Assembly: GCA_025200525.1 (NCBI GenBank)
Contig: CM045767.1
Coordinates: 6,397,437 to 6,461,436, forward strand
Origin: Camellia lanceoleosa
Taxonomy: Eukaryota; Streptophyta; Magnoliopsida; Ericales; Theaceae
Direction: 5' to 3'
Length of the DNA stretch: 64,000 nucleotides
A program made the position numbers and the translations under genes. Below the pieces are notes generated by a model. The model ran no database searches and was not told where the DNA came from. It saw only the letters and a program-made list of their open reading frames with translations. Below, piece by piece: positions 10,883 to 22,542 of the stretch. Each line of letters begins with the position of its first letter. Positions within the stretch are counted from its first letter, which is position 1.

Positions 10883-11421
10883 TGTGTGAGTGATTTTCCG
10901 ATCACACTGCCCCCTTAGTAATTCAGCTGTATAACACAGGTAGAATAGATGGCACCTTGCTGTCCTGCACAGAAAGAGAAGGTTCCGGCGGTGGTTCTTC
11001 CACCCGGGGGCACTCCGACGATCAAGTCAGTTTATCTCTCAAAGATAATCAAGTATTCAACTCACTAGCTAGAGTATATAAAAACATACCTTAGACCCAT
11101 GGGGGTGCCTCTTATTTATAGCCAACTCAATCCTAGTCCCAATGGAAGCCTAATTCCAATGGACTCAGGATTACTGCTAATCTGGAACTCCCAGTGGGAT
11201 TAGGATAAACTCTCTAAGAGTTTCATCTTTACTCAAACTGAAGTCTTTTCTCAATCTAGGACTCTTGTCCTTTATCTGTTTATCCCGGATTCCGATATCT
11301 TCGGAGATAACCTCGGCAACCCCGAGATTACCTTGGCATAACTACCACGACACGTGGTACCTCGGCTGACACGTCGGCTTCACCATGCCACGTGTTGGTA
11401 CTCAGAAAATATATCCCCACA
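10883..11421 (-). repeat. Right (5') LTR of the Tat element
   Basis: 539 bp with TG...CA ends, aligned to the left LTR throughout with scattered substitutions and small indels. On the minus strand GGCTATAAATAAG at 11111-11123 is a TATA box, so transcription of the element would start here and run leftward. Confidence 0.92.
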
Positions 11422-12284
11422 AAAATTATTTTCAAAACTCATAAATAAACGGTTTTCAAAACTCTTTTTAAAATTTTATTTATAAAAAAAAAAATCTTTT
11501 TTTTTTAATTTTGTTCTTTAAAATTATTTTTTATTTTATATTTTTTTGAACAAATATTTTGTTTATTTTTATTTTTGAAGACAAATATTTTTTTATTTTT
11601 TAGTTTTTCAAAAAAAATGTTTTGTTATGATTTAGATATATATGGGCAGTTAAAAAATTTTTAAATTTAAAAAAATATATATTTAAAAAAAAAGTAAAAA
11701 TATTAAAAAAATTAAAATAGTTAAAAAAAAATAAAAAATAAAAATTATATATTTAAAATAAAAATAAAATTTTCTTAAACATTTTTAAATATTTAAAAAA
11801 AATAAATCTAAAAAATTTCAAAATATAACTCAAAACTTAAAATACAATTTAAAACTCAAAATTCTTTTCAAAATTCATAATCAAACAAATTTTTTCTTTT
11901 TAAAACTCAAAATATAACTTAAAATTCAAAACATAACTATATAATCAAATTATGATTCTAAAATTAAATCAAACGAAACCGAGCTCTAATTCCCAAATTC
12001 TCTATAAATGAGGGTTCTATGAGTATAATCATGTGTTTTTGCCGAGAAGAGATGAGAGGTTACAGTCAAATCAAAATTCATTCTGGAGCACTAAAAAAGG
12101 TAGTGAAATCAAAATATATATATATATATATATATTAGATTCAGTTTATAGATGTGTCAAGAAAATTATTAATTGATACTTAGAAAATATTTAATTATCA
12201 ACCAATTATATTTTTGACATATGACTAAGTTTATAAAGCAAATTTAATTTTTGAACCTGAATAACAATGTTAATTAAAATAATA
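11422..12284. other. AT-rich intergenic DNA
   Basis: Very AT-rich, with long A and T runs at 11460-11800 and a (TA)n microsatellite at about 12114-12135. No coding signal on either strand. Confidence 0.5.
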
Positions 12285-12566
12285 TACTCTCTTCATTCCA
12301 AAATAATAGTCTCAAAAAATCTAACTTTTTTGATACTATAATTATTGCACTTTAAAAATATTAATTTTTCAAAATTACTCTTTGATAGTATATTTTTTTA
12401 AGAATATCAATTGTCATAATTGTACTTTTTATATTGTTAATGAATTTAAAAGAACATCAAAATAGAAAATTTATATTATTTTAGCTGTTGATTTTTGAAA
12501 AGGAACTAATATTTTAGAATAATAAAAAATAAAATAAGTAACTAATATTTTGGGACGAAAAGAGTA
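12285..12566. mobile_element. Stowaway/mariner-like MITE
   Basis: Terminal inverted repeats: the left end TACTCTCTTCATTCCAAAAT matches the reverse complement of the right end, TACTCTTTTCGTCCCAAAAT. The CTC..CGTCCCAAAATA type of terminus with a TA target duplication is typical of mariner-related MITEs in plants. It is about 280 bp long and has no coding capacity. Confidence 0.75.
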
Positions 12567-12914
12567 TTAATATTTGAATTTATGCTTTTAGATGAACCTA
12601 AAAGATCATATTTAAGACACAATTCCCAATTATTAAAACAATCATTTTCTACTATTACAATACAAAAATGCTTGGACCCCATGACTCCCAAAATGATGTG
12701 AATCAATCATGTATTTTTGTTTTTCATATATTTTTTTTTACTGAACCAATCACAAGTAAGTGGGGATTGTGAAATTGTGTTTTTTTGGAATCTGTAACAT
12801 TGCTGATTATAATATTCAAAGACAAATGTTAAAGAATGTTCTTGTTTAATATTATGATGGTGACACTTTGTTAAACATAATTAATGAGATATATACATCA
12901 TTAGTAAAATATCA
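12567..12914. other. Intergenic DNA
   Basis: AT-rich; I see no gene or repeat. The duplicated MSL segment begins at its right edge. Confidence 0.4.
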
Positions 12915-14058
12915 CTCTTAAAATGTTAGTTCAAATATGAATTAAAACAAAAACAAAAAGAAAGTTTCATAGCAAAATTCTCTTTTATCCTATGCATGGT
13001 CATGCCAAAGTTTCACTACACAACCTTCCACTTGCTATCATGGACTCAAAAATTGAACAAGAATCAGCAAATACAAAAATCAAAAGACCTCAATGCCAAC
13101 TTCATAAAAGGAATATACAATCTCATGTCACAAGATTTGTACAAAGATTACCAATGCCTTAGTAAATTTTGCCCAGCCCTTCCAGAGAGAAGGCGAAACT
13201 CCTGGAGGCTGTACAACTGGTTCATGCATGTACATGGTGTACTAAATAGAAATTGAGCATGGTAAACACAAAAAGAAAAATACAAGCCATATAAAGATAG
13301 GATAAGAGAAAAAAAAAACAAAAAAACTACACAAGAATAAGGCGAGGTAATGGAAATTCTCTCTCCCACCCGCATAATGTGATTGCTTACTTATCAGAGG
13401 CTATCCAGTTAGAAGAAACTTGTTCAAGATCATCAAAAATTTGTTCAAGATCATCAAATTCTATCATGCTCAACTTCATAATGGTCATGATGATTGGGAC
13501 AGCAAGTGGAGCTTATAGGGGGCATGTTGCGGATGTTGATGTCAAGGGGAAGCAAGCGGTATTCCATATCAAGTTCTTTGAAAATTTTAATCATCTCTTC
13601 TATCACGAAGGCTCTCCTTAACCACTTCTCACCCATGTCTTGGTGGTTCATACGATGCCTCAGCCACTCTGATAGTTTCAGATCGTTTAACCCCACCAGG
13701 TCCATCGGTACCACCAACGGCGAAGGATACCAGTGGTCCTTCTTGCTTTCAACATAACTGCATAAGCAGCCACGAGGATTAATCAATCAAATTCATATTT
13801 ATCAGAATTATTACATTCTCAATCTCAATGCATTGTCACTACAATTTCATTAACGTTCTAACAGTTGCCAAGACTATGGCACTTTCAATCGAAGAAATGT
13901 TCATGAAACTCAAAATATCAGTAATTGCTCTTCATTTCTAAAGTTTTTGGTCTTTATTTTATTTTGGCTCAGGAATTCATCGAAGTGACCTGACTCTGAC
14001 CTTAAGCTTGAGAAACCAACGGGGCAAAATTTTTACCTTTTAGATCCATCTAAACTAA

Positions 14059-14462
14059 GGCCTCGTTTGGGAACATACTATTTTAGTAATTTTTTGATTT
14101 TTTGCCTAAAATATGAGGTAAAAAAATTAGTATGTTTAGAATGATTTTTTGATTTTTTTCCAAAAGATGTGCAAAAATTAAAGAGAAAAAAGAATCATTG
14201 ACTTTTTTATATAGGTTATAGGCTTTTTGATTTTCAATAATGATTTAGAGCTCTAAATAATGAACTCTAAATCCACCACTAGTGAGATGGACATGAAAAA
14301 AAAAAAAACAAAAACAAGGCACAGCACACACTGTGGCAGTGGATGGAACCCAATGCCACATCATTAGTGGTAACTCTAATTAGTGGTTTCAAGCATTATT
14401 GTTTGATTTTTTTAGTAATTTTTTGACTTTTAGGCTAAAAATGTTACATGTCAAACAAGGCC
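14059..14462. mobile_element. Harbinger-like MITE in MSL copy A intron
   Basis: Ends GGCCTCGTTTG and, reverse complemented, GGCCTTGTTTG. It is flanked on both sides by TAA (14056-14058 and 14463-14465), the classic 3-bp target of PIF/Harbinger elements. It contains a further inverted-repeat segment (about 14235-14401, ends CAATAATG) that the related copy just downstream lacks, probably a nested insertion. Confidence 0.8.
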
Positions 14463-14504
14463 TAAGTCTAGTCTAGACGGAGCGAAAAAGTAAAATAGTT
14501 GGAC

Positions 14505-14712
14505 AACTTTGTTTGGGAACAGGCTATTTTAGTAACTTTTTAGCTTTTTGGCTAAAATATGAGGTAAAAAAATTAGTATGTTTGGAATAATTTTTTAATT
14601 TTTTATGAAAAGATGTGCAAAAAGTAAAGAAAAAAAGAAATCTTTGACTTTTTGGTATAAGTTATAGACTTTTTGACTTTTGGGCTAAAACTGTTACATT
14701 GAAAAAACTTTG
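14505..14712. mobile_element. Related, shorter MITE copy
   Basis: Shares with the MITE at 14059 the internal sequence TTTGGGAACA, TATTTTAGTAA, AAATATGAGGTAAAAAAATT and AAAAGATGTGCAAAAA, but lacks the inner inverted-repeat segment. The ends are degraded (ACTTTGTTTGG and CAAAGT-like), so no target duplication is clear. Confidence 0.55.
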
Positions 14713-15880
14713 CTAAAGATCAAAATCAGCCTAAAAATACAAAATTTATAAGCTGCAACCAAAAGAGATCTTACTCTTACTATTCATATTATGTGATCAA
14801 AACCGCACTTGCACTAGTAAAAAGAATAATACTAAAAGGAAGAAGAAAAAGAGAGCATGCTGAAAGAGAAGGGGGAGATTGCCTTTCTATACCTTACTAT
14901 TCTTTGCCTAATGAGTAATTACTGATAGGCTTTGTAGAAAGAATGCTATTCAGATATATAATCTTTTGGTTGTCTAATCTCAGAAAAACGATAGTCAAGA
15001 TATTCATCTCTTCAACTACCATCTGAAAGTCAAGGCATAGTACATATCAAAAGTCAAAATTGAATAAAGGGAAATGTAAAAGAAGGGGCATAAGCACGAT
15101 TTCAAACAAAATATGATTATCATACCTGAACTCCATCAATCTCACATTGATCACCTACATCATATGGGTGCATCACAAACAAAAAGACAATGGCTTCAAA
15201 TACAATCTTGCAAGAGTTTCCAAATATGAATGCCACAACGATGATCTGAGAACTTATGAGGAATAGAAATCTGCTGGTTGCAATTCCTAGTATGAAGAGA
15301 GAAACAACCACTAGAACGATGACAACTAGTACATTCACCATATGATGAAGTTTGTTGACAGCGGTTTTTGTATCATTGAGTGTCTAAGGCAAGCGCTCTT
15401 CGTTCTCTAAAAGCATTAACCTAAAAGAATCAGGCATAACACATTATCATATTTGCATGATAGTTTTAAAAGCAAACAATATGTAAACTGAGGACAATAC
15501 TCCTTGTTAAAATAAATAAATGAAACACTTTTACACAATTAATTAATCACAACAGTAAAACTATAAATAAAGAAGAAAATAATTTTACACAAATAAATGC
15601 ACCATCTATTGCCAAGTTCTTACCACCCAGTTCTTCAGAGAAGACTGGCTTATTTTTTCACTTTCAGGTGAGCCTCCCAAAAGACTCATGGTCTTCAAAG
15701 CCTCATCTTCTAACATGAAACGCAGCACATCTTCTAGGTAGATGAACCTGCCAGAAAAAAAATATTCAAGATCCTTCTTGATGTGGAACTAAATCTTCAC
15801 TCAACAAAAGGACTTTGTCATACTAAAATTCACATCATCGGATAAGTTTTGCCAACGTTAACAATTAATATTCTTCCAAA

Positions 15881-16295
15881 ATTGCTATCAGAATTAGAAC
15901 TTCTTCGTAACTCTAATTATGTGGCCCTTCTTATCATCCTTTATTGTCATTGGTTCATTCTTCAAAGTGGTCATTACTCTGAGAAAGCTCACCCCTGCCT
16001 TTAGTCAAGAAAACCCTTTTTTACATCTTTTAACAAATCAATTGTTAATACTATAACCTTCGGTGTTCTTTTGACAACGAACCGCTCCATTACAAATGAA
16101 CCAGAATCAATTTTAACCAAGATGGTCCTGATCATGGCTATGAGATATATTAGTAGTGCAAAAACATAATTGAAGAATTGATCGCAATGGTCTAGACCAT
16201 GAATCATTGAATTATGGAGTTTTATAGCGTGTCAAGAATTATGTGCCATGGAGTAACCAAAAGAAAAGAAAAGAAAAGAAAGGTCAAGCGTAAGA
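15881..16295. other. Intergenic stretch before the copia element
   Basis: Homology to copy B stops near 15875. A 68-codon minus-strand ORF (16001-16207) is not recognisable and is probably chance. A GAAAA microsatellite (about 16258-16283) lies next to the copia insertion site. Confidence 0.4.
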
Positions 16296-16621
16296 TGAAG
16301 AAAAACACAGAACAAGTATATCTCATTCAACTTAGTTTCAATGCATTACAGAAAAATGCAGTAGCCCTTTCTATATATACAAGAAGTAGATAACTAACTC
16401 TAACTAACTAACCACTTAACAAACTAATAACAAACTATCTAACTAACTAAAGCAGATATTCAGCTATAGCTGCAGCACAGGATTGATACAATAAGACCTC
16501 AGCTAGCTCTGTGAACTGCCTTGGACTGAAATCGATCTGGGAGCCGAGGAATCGATCTCGAGCTGCAGAGTTATGATCTGCAGAGTTTGTATCCTCAACT
16601 GCAGAGTTTGTATCCTCAACA
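16296..16621 (-). repeat. Left (3') LTR of the copia element
   Basis: 326 bp, TG...CA. It carries a tandem CTGCAGAGTTTGTATCCTCAA duplication at its end, shared with the other LTR. The two LTRs differ mainly by small indels around 16515-16565, where the right copy has extra GATCTGGGA-type repeats. Confidence 0.93.
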
Positions 16622-16917
16622 TCCCCTTGCAAGCGAATGGGGAAAGAGGAACACAACATGAGCTTGGCTTTAAGATACAAAAATTGAGAAACAGAGAGGG
16701 GTTTAGTGAATATGTCGGCCAGCTGATCAATGGTAGGAATGTACTGAAGAAGCAATTTCTTAGCCAGAACTTGATCACGCACGAAATGACAATCGACCTC
16801 AATGTGTTTGGAGCGTGAATGAAAAATAGGGTTGGAGGCTAAGGCAATTGCAGAAACATTATCACACCAAAGGGTAGGAAGCACAGGAGAGACAATCGAT
16901 AAATCTTGAAGAAGCAT
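16622..16917 (-). pseudogene. RNase H of the copia element (C-terminal part)
   Basis: The ORF reads LWCDNVSAIALASNPIFHSR, then KHIEVDCHFVRDQVL and QLADIFTKPL, the conserved end of copia RNase H. The reading frame runs on through the polypurine tract into the LTR (stop at 16447). It is separated from the RT by frameshifts between 16917 and 17061. Confidence 0.85.
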
Positions 16918-17060
16918 GCCAATCCAAGCTAACTCACAAGAAGATGAGCAAGAGACCTATATTCGCCTCGAGAGAAGATCTCGACACGGTTGGTTGCTTT
17001 TAGCGGACCAAGAGACAAGATTATTACCGTAAAAATGCAGAGTCTGAAGTGGATTTACGG

Positions 17061-17903
17061 TCAATTATATCCCCAAATTTCAATTTGAATCGAGAATGCA
17101 TGAACATCAAAGGAGCTAGGGAGTAGGATAGACCATGAGTAAGAGTGCCTTTGACAAAACGAAGCAAACGCTTCACAATGACAAAATGTCCAACAAGGTG
17201 AATGCATATGTTGGCAAGACTGATTGACAGCTAAGGAAATGTCTGGTCGAGTAATGGTGAGATACTGAAGAGCCCCAACCAGACTACGATAAAGAGCAGG
17301 ATCAGAAAAGGAATGATTAGCATTGGGAGGAAGAGTGGGCTTGATAGAGATGGGAGAGGAGCATGGCTTACAGTCAGTGAGACCTGCTTTCTTGAGAATG
17401 TCTTGGGCATATTTGGTTTGAGATAAAACATAGCCTGAAGCAGTGGTGGTGATAGAAATACCAAGGAAGTAAGATAGGTTCCCCAGTTCTTTCATGGAAA
17501 AAGCGGTGTACATATGAGAGATAAGGGACTGAATATGAGAAGGATTATTGCCGGTAAGCAATATGTTATCAACATAGACTAAAAGAATAGTAATATTGGA
17601 GCCCAATTTCTGAATAAATAAGGAAGAATCACACTTGCTGTTGGAAAATCCTTGAGAGATCAGATAGGTGGAAAAGGTTGAGTACCAGGCTCGGGGAGCC
17701 TGTTTTAGACCATATAAAGCTTTTTGTAGATGACAGACATTGTGAGGATGAGCTGAATCAACAAACCCAGGTGGCTGGAGCATAAACACCTCTTCTTCAA
17801 GTATACCATGCAAGAAAGCACTGGATATATCTAACTGTTTTAGGGGCCAACCATGATGAAGAGCCAAGCAAATTAAAATTCTGATGGTAGGAAGTTTTGC
17901 CAC
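17061..17903 (-). pseudogene. Reverse transcriptase of the copia element
   Basis: Shows LDISSAFLHGILEEEVFM, then KALYGLKQAPRAWY and LLVYVDNILLTG. The catalytic YVDD box is changed to YVDN. It then follows MKELGNLSYFLGI and RPDISLAVNQ before a frameshift scrambles the rest (after about 17220). It would copy element RNA to DNA. The upstream half lies in the next ORF, separated by an in-frame TAA at about 17919 (VDF-stop-ETFSPVAK). Confidence 0.9.
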
Positions 17904-17918
17904 TGGACTGAAAGTTTC

Positions 17919-18965
17919 TTAAAAATCAACTCCTTCTTGTTGAAGATAACCCTTGGCAACAAGTCGAGCCTTATGGCGAGCAATAGTACCATCTGAATTT
18001 CTTTTAATGCGAAATACCCATTTGCAACCAATAGCATTTTTAGCCGGAGGCAAAGAAACCAAGGACCAAGTCTTTTGCTTATGTAAGGCATCAATTTCAT
18101 CTGTCATGGCTTTATGCCAAATAGGAGAATGAAGAGCTTCCTTATATGAAGGAGGTTCAATATCAGAATAAAGAGGAGCAGAGACAATAGATGGCTGTGA
18201 AGAATTAGTATGAATCAAACAATGTGAAGAAGACTTGGATCGAGTAACCATGGGATGAACATTAGAAGGAGAAGGAAGAGGCAAATCAATGGAAAGAGAG
18301 GAAATGGGAATAGGTACAGGTGCAGCAAGTGGAGAAGAACCAGGAGAATGAAACTGAACCTGATTAGAAGGAGAAGTGCTGAAAATAGGAGCAGCAGCAG
18401 AAATATAAGGAGAAACAGCAGCAGAACTTGGAGCAGCAGTAGAAATATAGGGAGAAATAGATGAAGACATAATAGCAGTTGAAGAAGTAAAGTTAGGAAC
18501 TGGAGAAGACCAGAAGAAAGACTGAATCTGAGGTAAAGAAGAAATAGAGGAAGTAGAAGGAGAAGTAGGTGTGGCTATAGCAAAGGGAAACACATGTTCA
18601 TTAAACACAACATGCCGGGATAAGTAAACCTTACCTGAAATGGGATCCAAACACCTATAACCTTTAGCAAAAGAATGATAGCCTAAAAACACACAGGCAA
18701 GGGATTTAGGCTGCAGCTTAGTAGAGTTATATGGTTTTATCCAAGGAAAACATTGACACCCAAATGTTCTTAGAAAAGCAAAGTCTGGAAGATGATGAAA
18801 CAAAACCTCAAAGGGAGATTTGTGATGCAACTTAGAAGAAGGCAATCTGTTAATCAAATAAGTAGCACAAGCAAGAGCATCAAACCAAAAATGAAGAGGA
18901 ACAGAGGAATGATGTAACAAGGCTATAGCAACTTCAGTGAGATGTCTATGTTTTCTCTCAGCCAC
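17919..18965 (-). pseudogene. Integrase C-terminus and RT N-terminus of the copia element
   Basis: Begins in integrase at AERKHRHLTEVAIALL and FWFDALACATYLINRLP, continues through the C-terminal domain (FGCQCFPWIKPYN, CVFLGY, KGYRCLDP, VYLSRHVVFNE), then a Ser/Pro-rich linker, then the RT start (WHKAMTDEIDALHKQKTW, GCKWVFRIKRNSDGTI, RHKARLVAKGY). It ends at a premature TAA where the frame should continue into ETFSPV. Confidence 0.9.
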
Positions 18966-19681
18966 ACCATTTTGTGGTGGTGTATATGGACAAGAATGTT
19001 GATGTACAATACCTTGAAATGTGGTAAAACTTTCATTTTCTTATTACAGTATTCAGTACCACCATCAGTCCTAAGAATCTTGAGTGAAGTAGAGAATTGT
19101 TTTTCAGCATAAGCTTTAAACTCAAGAAACTTATCATATACTTCACTTTTATAAGCCAAAGGATAGAGCCATGTAAATTTGCTAAAATCATCCACAAAGA
19201 GAACATAATATTTGATGCCAGATGTAGAATCAAAGGGACCCCAAACATCACTATGTATTAATGAGAGAGGTTCATTTACAGAAGAATTTGACAATTGAAA
19301 AGGTAAACGATGACTTTTAGCAATACAGCAGTCAATACAATCAAGTGTCATAACAGACTTATTGGTAGTAAGCTGCAAATGAGGAACAAGATGCTGAAAT
19401 TTCAAACTACTAGGATGACCTAATCTATTATGCCATACAATACTAGAAGTAGGCAATGACTTATTGACAACAGAATCTGGGACATTAGTAGTAGTAGATG
19501 GGAGTGATGCTGTGTTTGGAGCAGCAAAGGCAGCAGAAGCAGATGTGTTAGTAACTGATGGAAGAAAATGGTATAAGCCATTGAGATTAGATCCTTGATG
19601 AAGAATTCTCTTCGTAACTTTGTCCTGAATCACAAAATTGGCTTCATCAAAACTAATAATGCAATTATTATCCTTAGCCAA
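18923..19681 (-). pseudogene. Integrase core of the copia element
   Basis: GAG_pre-integrase region (WHNRLGHPS, then the C-x2-C pair in LDCIDCC) followed by the integrase core: LSLIHSDVWGPF, FVDDFSKFTWLY and LRTDGGTEY. Asp residues of the DDE triad are visible; the Glu lies after a frameshift near 19020. Inserts copia cDNA into the genome in an intact element. Confidence 0.88.
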
Positions 19682-21009
19682 CTTCGAATGTAAACAAGAT
19701 TAGAAGACATAGAATTAGCATGAAGAACATTATTGAGTTTGAAAGAATAATGAGGGGTAGGAAGGAGACCTTTACCAATGTTTTGAATAGGAATGGAAGT
19801 TCCATCTCCTATGGTAATGTGATCTGTGCCTGGATAAGCCTGATAGTTACTGAGATGATTCAGATCATTGGTAATATGATCAGTGGCTGCAGAGTCTAAG
19901 TACCAAGGACTAGACTGAAAATCTAAAGAAACCTGAGACAGATGTGAAGAAACACTAGAACCAGGTAAAGAAAATGTAAGATGTGCTCTAGGTTGTTGAG
20001 GAGAAGAAAATTGAGAGGATGAAGAATGAGTAGAAGCATGTGAAACAGATTGATATTGAGGATCCATGCGATGCCAGCAATCAAGTGCAGAATGACTCAG
20101 TCCTCCACAAATTTGACAACCTGAAGTGGAAGAGATCTGATTGAAATTGCGTCCTCTGCCTCTGTTGTTGTTATAATAGCGATTATTACCTCTATATGAT
20201 CCTGAAGTTCGACCTCCTCTGCCTCTATAGGATGATCTGCCTCTTGAATAGGTGAAAGGAGGTGCTCGTGAAGCAGAAGTACCAGATCCAGATCCTTTGA
20301 ATGAAGAAAATGCAACAGTTGGTTCTGCAACTGTTTTGTGTTTAGCTTCCAAATGAATGGCCTCAGAACACAGCAGAGATGATAAATCATCCATAGTGAT
20401 AGTGTCAGATCGAGCACGAATGGCTGTGGTGAAAGCATCATATTCAGACGGCAAACCATTCAAGGTAATTAACACCAAATCTTCATCTTCAATGATTACT
20501 GAAGCAAGTGCTAGTTGACTGACTAAGGCCTTAATCTTGGAGAGATACTCCTCCATTGAATCTGATTTCTTGGAAACAAGATTCAACTTGTTCTTCAATT
20601 GATGGATATGAGATCTAGACAGAGATGTAAATCTCTTGTGCAGAGAAGACCAGATCTCAGAACAATTCTGAAATTGAAGCACAGTTGAGTAGATTGGTGG
20701 TGTAAGTGTAGCAGTAATACAGCTCAAGAGATGAGCATCTATCATACACCATTGAAGATGATCTGGATTAGGTACTTCCTTTCCTGTTGAATCTGTAATT
20801 GTAAGAGAAGGACATGGTGTTGTACCATCAACAAAACCTAGAAGATTAGTAGCTCTGAGAATGTTGGACAATTGATTTTTCCAGATGATGAAGTTTGATC
20901 CATCGAGCTTTACAGTGACAAATGATGAAAGATTGGATATCAGCAGAGTTAAGTTTGAAGGAAGTGAAGAAGATAAAACAGATGAAGATAGGGAAGATGA
21001 AGTTGCCAT
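19630..21009 (-). pseudogene. gag and protease of the copia element
   Basis: Starts at ATG 21009, 20 bases inside the primer-binding site. Residues ~30-220 form the gag domain (UBN2/Retrotran_gag type: KLDGSNFIIWKNQL, LHKRFTSLSRSHIHQL, MEEYLSKIKALVSQL, LITLNGLPSEYDAF). An Arg/Gly/Tyr-rich segment precedes one CCHC zinc knuckle (CQICGGLSHSALDC). The aspartic protease follows (WYLDSAATDHIT, where DSGAT is usual). The frame is lost around SSNL near 19680, just before integrase. The longest intact part of this element. Confidence 0.92.
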
Positions 21010-21029
21010 GGATCAGGAGCTCGTGAGAG

Positions 21030-21048
21030 CATCAATGCTCTGATACCA
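21030..21048 (-). other. Primer-binding site of the copia element
   Basis: TGGTATCAGAGCATTGATG on the minus strand, directly inside the 5' LTR, is the standard initiator-Met tRNA site. Confidence 0.92.
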
Positions 21049-21394
21049 TGAAGAAAAACACAGAACAAGTATATCTCATTCAACTTAGTTTCAATGCATT
21101 ACAGAAAAATGCAGTAGCCCTTTCTATATATACAAGAAGTAGATAACTAACTCTAACTAACTAACCACTTAACAAACTAATAACAAACTATCTAACTAAC
21201 TAAAGCAGATATTCAGCTATAGCTGCAGCACAGGATTGATACAATAAGACCTCAGCTAGCTCTGTGAACTCTGTGAACTGTCTTGACTGAAACTGATCTG
21301 GGAACTGATCTGGGAGCTGGGAACTGATCTGGGAGCTGCAGAGTTATGATCTGCAGAGTTTGTATCCTCAACTGCAGAGTTTGTATCCTCAACA
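21049..21394 (-). repeat. Right (5') LTR of the copia element
   Basis: 346 bp, TG...CA. Minus-strand TATATATAG (about 21124-21133) is the likely TATA box. Confidence 0.93.
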
Positions 21395-21821
21395 CAAGAA
21401 AACAAAAGAAACCCTAAAATCTCTTATCTCAATAGCATAGTTTGCGAAACCATTACATTTAGGCATCCACGGAAATTCTTATTAAAAGTTGCAAAAAGTA
21501 AAACTACAATTTTTAAAACATAATAAAACAATCAAACTTAATAAATATGAAGTAATGCAACCCCACTTGAATGGGAGCCTCGTGCATTGGGTCACACTTT
21601 TTTATCCAATTCCCTCATCCATCACTAACTAGAGAAAGGGACAAAAAACAAAAAAAGTTGCTATTCTTTCCATGAACATTCTTCGTAAGTTTGAGGAAAT
21701 CATCAAACAAGAGTACCATCCGGCTTAGAGAGAGAAAATAATATAGAGCATCACTCAGTTCTTTAAATCATGCAATCACCTTTATTTTATATATCGTGAT
21801 GTTTGCAGGTGCATTTCATAC
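21395..21821. other. Intergenic or decayed intron sequence
   Basis: No coding homology seen. It should hold downstream exons of the ARM-like gene if that gene were complete, but none can be recognised. Confidence 0.35.
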
Positions 21822-21930
21822 CTTCAACCATCAGCATGGTGTCTATAAAAACCGACGGTATGCATCTTGATCTCTGTACGGAGCAAGGATAAAAGGGATC
21901 CAACTGTTTGAAATCACTCCATGCCGAGAG

Positions 21931-22542
21931 GTGAAACATATTATGTCAATTTTCCAACAACCAGTGATAAAAAATAAAAAGATGTCAAACAAGTACTCAA
22001 CAGAAAATGAAGAAAGAAATATGAAAAACAAGCAAGAATAGAATCAAAAACATTGTTTGTTTTGTAATAAAAAATTCAAACCACGATTTTTTTTTATTTA
22101 AACACAAAGCAAAGATTTACAACTAATAGTCATTTGATAGTTGCTATTCACATGGCATTTTGTAACCATAAATTAACATCCAGCCATCCACAATTAAAAT
22201 ATTGTTGAGAATATGTACAGAGGCCAACACACCCAACCACAGTGCCAAAAATGTAATAAATGCTGCTCGGAAGATATCAAAACTATCTTAGGTGTAATGC
22301 ATCATCTGTTCATTCTTTTTTCTTATTAAGGAGGTTGAAACCTTAATTGCAAGAACTGGGTGCAGGGACGAGCGTGGGATAGCGAGGGCACATAGGAAAC
22401 ATATAAGGTTGGAAGCAACTCGGGGAGTGTTTATGTAGTTTATATATAAATATACTGTAAGAATTTCTTTTCTTAGTTGGGGCATAATGTGCTGTCACTC
22501 TACAAAATATACAAAATCCATAACTTAAAAGTGGATACCTTA
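21931..22542. other. Intron 2 of the ARM-like gene, left part
   Basis: AT-rich, no coding signal recognised; bounded on the right by a MITE. Confidence 0.4.

Larger units (their letters stand above)
254..11421 (-). mobile_element. Tat-lineage Ty3/gypsy retrotransposon, decayed
   Basis: An ~11.2-kb element flanked by two very similar direct LTRs (254-777 and 10883-11421). In minus-strand order it holds a primer-binding site, gag, protease, RT, RNase H, a second RNase H, integrase, a tandem-repeat block, an antisense gene, a polypurine tract and the 3' LTR. The duplicated RNase H and the antisense gene between pol and the 3' LTR are established hallmarks of the Tat group of plant Ty3/gypsy elements. 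gag starts only ~35 bases inside the 5' LTR, so there is no Ogre-type leading ORF. gag, pol and the antisense gene all carry frameshifts or stops, so it is not autonomous. No target-site duplication is visible because the left flank is primer-binding-site sequence. Confidence 0.9.
13454..15747 (-). pseudogene. MSL10-like mechanosensitive channel pseudogene, copy A
   Basis: Four exons with GT-AG borders: 15624-15747 (FIYLEDVLRFMLEDEALKT), 15126-15420 (VNAFRERR, the pore helix region, FGNSCKIVFEAI and HPYDVGDQCEIDG), 14893-15022 (VVEEMNILTIVFLRLDNQK) and 13454-13757 (SKKDHWYPSP, MNHQDMGEKW, IFKELDMEYRLLPLDIN). These are the MscS-like pore and cytosolic domains of plant plasma-membrane MSL channels, which conduct ions under membrane tension. 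The N-terminal half is absent. A one-base insertion near 15387 shifts the frame, and ~75 bases encoding YRSPVMGD-type beta-domain sequence are deleted near 14912. Non-functional. Confidence 0.88.
12915..15880. repeat. Segmental duplication, copy A
   Basis: Aligns in the same orientation with about 55250-57450: 3' flank, exons and introns of an MSL pseudogene. Matching landmarks include 'catggtcatgcc', 'ttgctatcatggactcaaaa' and the exon sequences. Copy A carries ~830 extra bases (about 13941-14769, holding MITEs) that copy B lacks, and lacks ~75 bases of one exon that copy B has. Confidence 0.85.
16296..21394 (-). mobile_element. Ty1/copia retrotransposon
   Basis: A 5.1-kb element with LTRs 16296-16621 and 21049-21394, both starting TGAAGAAAAAC and ending CCTCAACA. 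Flanks TAAGA and CAAGA form a 5-bp target duplication with one mismatch. The primer-binding site TGGTATCAGAGCATTGATG (21030-21048, minus strand) is complementary to initiator Met tRNA, as in most copia elements. The polypurine tract GCAAGGGGA borders the 3' LTR. Gene order gag-protease-integrase-RT-RNase H confirms copia. Several frameshifts and a stop make it non-autonomous. Confidence 0.95.

Noticed and set aside
16001..16207. 68-codon minus-strand ORF as an exon of the MSL gene or the ARM-like gene
   Set aside because: It matches neither the homologous region of copy B nor any family I know; probably chance.
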